Shown here piece by piece: positions 61,041 through 64,000 of a stretch of DNA of 64,000 nt. Made by a program: the position numbers and the translations under genes. The notes beneath the pieces were generated by a model that saw only the letters and a list, made by a program, of their open reading frames with translations, did not search any database and was not told where the DNA came from. This DNA comes from Hyperoodon ampullatus (taxonomy: Eukaryota > Chordata > Mammalia > Artiodactyla > Ziphiidae): NCBI GenBank assembly GCA_949752795.1, contig OX457068.1:56795582-56859581 (forward strand). Direction: 5' to 3'. Every line of letters starts with the position of its first letter. Within the stretch, counting starts at the first letter, position 1.

Positions 61041-63824
61041 GAGAAACATTCAGAAAAAATTTTGTGTAAGCATATAACACCCCCTAGTGACTGTCTTCCA
61101 TGGTCTCCTTTCATGAGGGAGGTGAGATTGACTGACACTGACCACTCTCTGCCCTCCCTCAGGGAGACTCACCAAGGACGGTGTGGAAGGGCTGTATCCG
61201 CCTTGAAAATCAGCAGCTATAAGTCCCCTTGCTTAGAATTTTGCTCTGTGGCCTCTCATATCTTTTACACACATTAGAAAGAAACTCTTTTTCAACATTA
61301 GAAAAAAGATGAAACAAGGTAACAAAACATATGTCATTAGAATTTCCACTGGAGATAATAAAAAACTCAAGAACCGTTTTCCTAACTCCATCTCTTTCCC
61401 TCCCTCTGCTGGTTCTTCTGATGGTCCTTTCAGAGGCTCAGTTACATCCAGGCAACTGCTAGGTCATGTGCCTGATTGAATGAGTATTGTTAAGGGCCTA
61501 AGTCTCTTAAGACACTTAAAACATATGACCATCACGGCAAAGACTAAGGTAATATAGGTATCCTCTAGGTGTCATTGGTGTCACATTTGAGAAAGAGTAA
61601 AAGATGACTGCAACATTTTGACCAGTCAATATTGCTTGAATATCCTGAAATGTCCTTTTAACTGCATTAAAAAAAGGAATGATACCATCTTGCCCACAGA
61701 GGTGAGGCATCCCTAATCTAGACTGGCCCTTACATAATATCCACTAAGAGTATACTCAGTCCGTCCTGAAGCTGTGTTCTACACATCAAGTAACTGCAAT
61801 CTTAATAAGGCAATAACGATATGGAAAAAAAACAAAGAAAATATTAGACAAAAAAAAAAGCCCAAGAGTATCACCAGATAATAATTCATATTTTATGAAA
61901 GAGACATTTTAAAAAAATTCCTCTTTGATTGGAATTTGGAAAAATAGTACCTCAGCTCAATTTTATAGTAATTGTCAGTTTAGTCACTGCAAATAGTAGT
62001 CTGAAGAAATGTCCCACCTGAAGTCATCACATTTCCCTCTAGCATAAGTAGCAGCACCTATCTCTGTATTCACATAATAGTTGCTAACTTTTTTATGTCA
62101 TATATCAAAATATTACATTGTTGTTATTTTCTATTTGATGTTATAGGCCATTACTGTTTTTTTTTTATTATTCTCCACTGTAGATGGCCTTAAACATAAT
62201 AAGCACAACATAACATTTTGTTGAAATTAGTATATTTACCACTAGACTGGGTTTTCTCCAGTCAAAGTGAAGTGGAGACATAAGAACCAATAAAATCCTT
62301 TTGAGTTTTAGAATATCTAAGATATATGCTAACATTTCATCTTAAGCAATAAATCTCTCCATATAAGATTGGTACATAGATTTGCAAATAAAAGCTTTCA
62401 CCTGTCTGATGAGACCATGGTGGTAATGGTGGTAAATGAAAAAATCTGAATCTGGAGCAGGTGGGCTATCTAGCATGTGTCTAGAATCTGTCTAGCCAGT
62501 GTGCTTTACTGTAGTCAAAAGAAGAAAGAGGCAAGATTTCAAATCAAGAAAAAATTTAAAATAGCTTTTGTGGGAAACTGAATTGAGACTGTTTAGCAGA
62601 AAGATAGGGAAATAATGCTCCAATCTAATAAGGAACACAATTAGATAAAATCCTCTGTGGGGATTTATTAACCAGAACAGGCTGGGCAGAAGGAGAGGCT
62701 GAGCTGCACTATCAAATTTTGAAACCAAATAAGTGAGAATAAAGTAGGATATAATGGAGATCTGAGGCCAGTAGTTTCCAAATGAGCTGCTACTACTGAT
62801 CAGTTGAGTGTTCTTAGAAAAATTATCTATTTTTCATGGATTCAGTTTAATTGTTCACAAAATATCAAGTTCATGTATTTGAAGATGGACTCCAAAATAA
62901 CTTTCAGCTTTAAAATTGTTTGAGTGTATAACAAAGGCAAGACAATTTCTACAGGTTTAAATTTCATTCTGAGAAATAGTGCCATCTAAGATTAGTCAAT
63001 TGGTTGAGTTCAGTTTCTGAGAGAAAAATTTATTTCTGAGGACTAATTTGCAAATTGTACTTTAAAAGAAAATGAAAGTTATGCATCATAATGTGTTTCC
63101 CTTTTTACTTTAGTTTCTAAAAAACAGGAATTAGATCTTAGAAATTTTATAGCAAAATGAAGCTTCCAATGACAGTAACAATAACTTCTCGAGAGCTTTC
63201 TTTTGCTTCTGGAGATAGCATATTACACTAGAAGTGTATATATTTTTAATATTCAATGTTGTTTAGCTTTAAAGTATCTCAATGTTTATGGAAAATGCAT
63301 AATATAAATAAATAAATGAATAATTAGTGTTTAATAGTTGGTTATTATAAAACGAATAAATAAAAAAATTCACATCACTAACATTGCTTTCTACAGGTTT
63401 TTAATTTTTACTGTTTTTCATTGAGATGAATTATTTAATGTACTAATAACGTTATGTTTTTGTAAGGGATCTTAAATCCACTCTGATCCAAATGATTTAT
63501 CTTCAAAACACCACGAGCTTCCAAATCAAAGCTATAAATCTACAATGCCATGAATTACTTGATGGAAACTTCTTAGAAGTATAGCTCTTCAAAATAAAAG
63601 ATAAACAATTTTTGGATGGGCAGTTTGTAAATCTAAGCCACTTTGACACTGAGAAAATTTGTTATTTGCTACAACCCTAGGTCTTTGCAAACAGCCCTTT
63701 TCAGCATATTGCATCACTAGCATCTGTAGCTCTACTTGGTTATTTTAGTTAAGAATTGAAATTAACATGCTCAGAAGAGACTGGCAGGCCCTATTGTCAA
63801 TTCTTATGCTAGAGTTGTATATAT
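61038..63824. other. Unannotated AT-rich DNA
   Basis: No gene or repeat family recognised. Short A/T runs only. Confidence 0.5.
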
Positions 63825-63828
63825 CTTC

Positions 63829-63861
<33 letters not shown>
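63825..63861. repeat. Pyrimidine (TTC/T)n tract
   Basis: 'tcttcttttcttttctttct' followed by a T-run to 63861. Could be the reversed tail of a lost element, but no body is visible. Confidence 0.85.
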
Positions 63862-64000
63862 GACAATTTGGCTGGCAACCTCCATAGAGATTCTACTTAT
63901 TTAGGAACTAAATGGAAGTGGAAGTGATTACTATCATTGATATATGAGTGACTTGGAGACATTCCATGCCAAGGAGATTATTTTGCTGGATTAGATTTTT
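63862..64000. other. Unannotated window end
   Basis: Nothing recognised. Confidence 0.4.

Noticed and set aside
61008..61277. 89-codon frame starting in (GT)n
   Set aside because: The start is a Cys-Val microsatellite translation and the rest has no recognisable motif.
1..64000. CRISPR array, operon or prokaryotic defence system
   Set aside because: All repeats are eukaryotic mobile elements or microsatellites. No spaced short repeats or compact gene clusters exist.

Overview
The window is mammalian nuclear DNA, AT-rich and repeat-rich, and almost certainly cetacean. The main clue is five short tRNA-derived SINEs with the head 'cttccctggtgg', B-box 'gggttcg' and a terminal A-run. These match the CHR-1/CHR-2 SINEs of whales, dolphins and their closest even-toed relatives. 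An 84-bp mariner-type MITE of a kind common in cetaceans and ruminants, and two long copies of one L1 lineage, agree with this. I found no intact protein-coding gene, no exon with convincing splice context, no rRNA, no functional tRNA gene and no CRISPR. The window reads as intergenic DNA or the inside of a very large intron.

Layout. 1-1322: unique AT-rich DNA. 1337-8121: a nearly full-length, dead L1 (copy A) between perfect 14-bp target-site duplications. 8136-13600: unique DNA with a long CHR SINE, a 3' L1 fragment in reverse and an old L2. 13600-14925: a GC-rich, internally repetitive block that looks like an antisense 5' end of an old L1. 15105-20720: a reverse SINE, microsatellites and a MER1-like hAT element. 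20720-23945: a MIR, then a decayed reverse-strand gammaretrovirus-like provirus (ERV1) with an LTR. 26173-32082: L1 copy B. 32083-37700: SINE and MIR pieces, an MLT1 LTR and an L2 piece. 37730-40000: probable old L1 (reverse) hit by the mariner MITE. 42570-43330: a MIR split by a retrocopy between exact 40-bp repeats. 45985-46910: an old reverse L1 3' end. 47165-48516: MIR, possible LTR, SINE. 50451-59270: SINEs, MIRs, several L2 pieces and an L1 3' fragment. The rest is unique DNA with simple repeats.

The main biological content is the comparison of the two L1 copies. They share an ORF2 stop in the endonuclease region and a one-base frameshift after the reverse-transcriptase core, so both seem to descend from an already defective lineage that was moved in trans. 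Copy B also lacks exactly 865 bp of the copy A 5'UTR, with borders that fit a GC-AG intron. That suggests copy B is a retrotransposed spliced L1 RNA.
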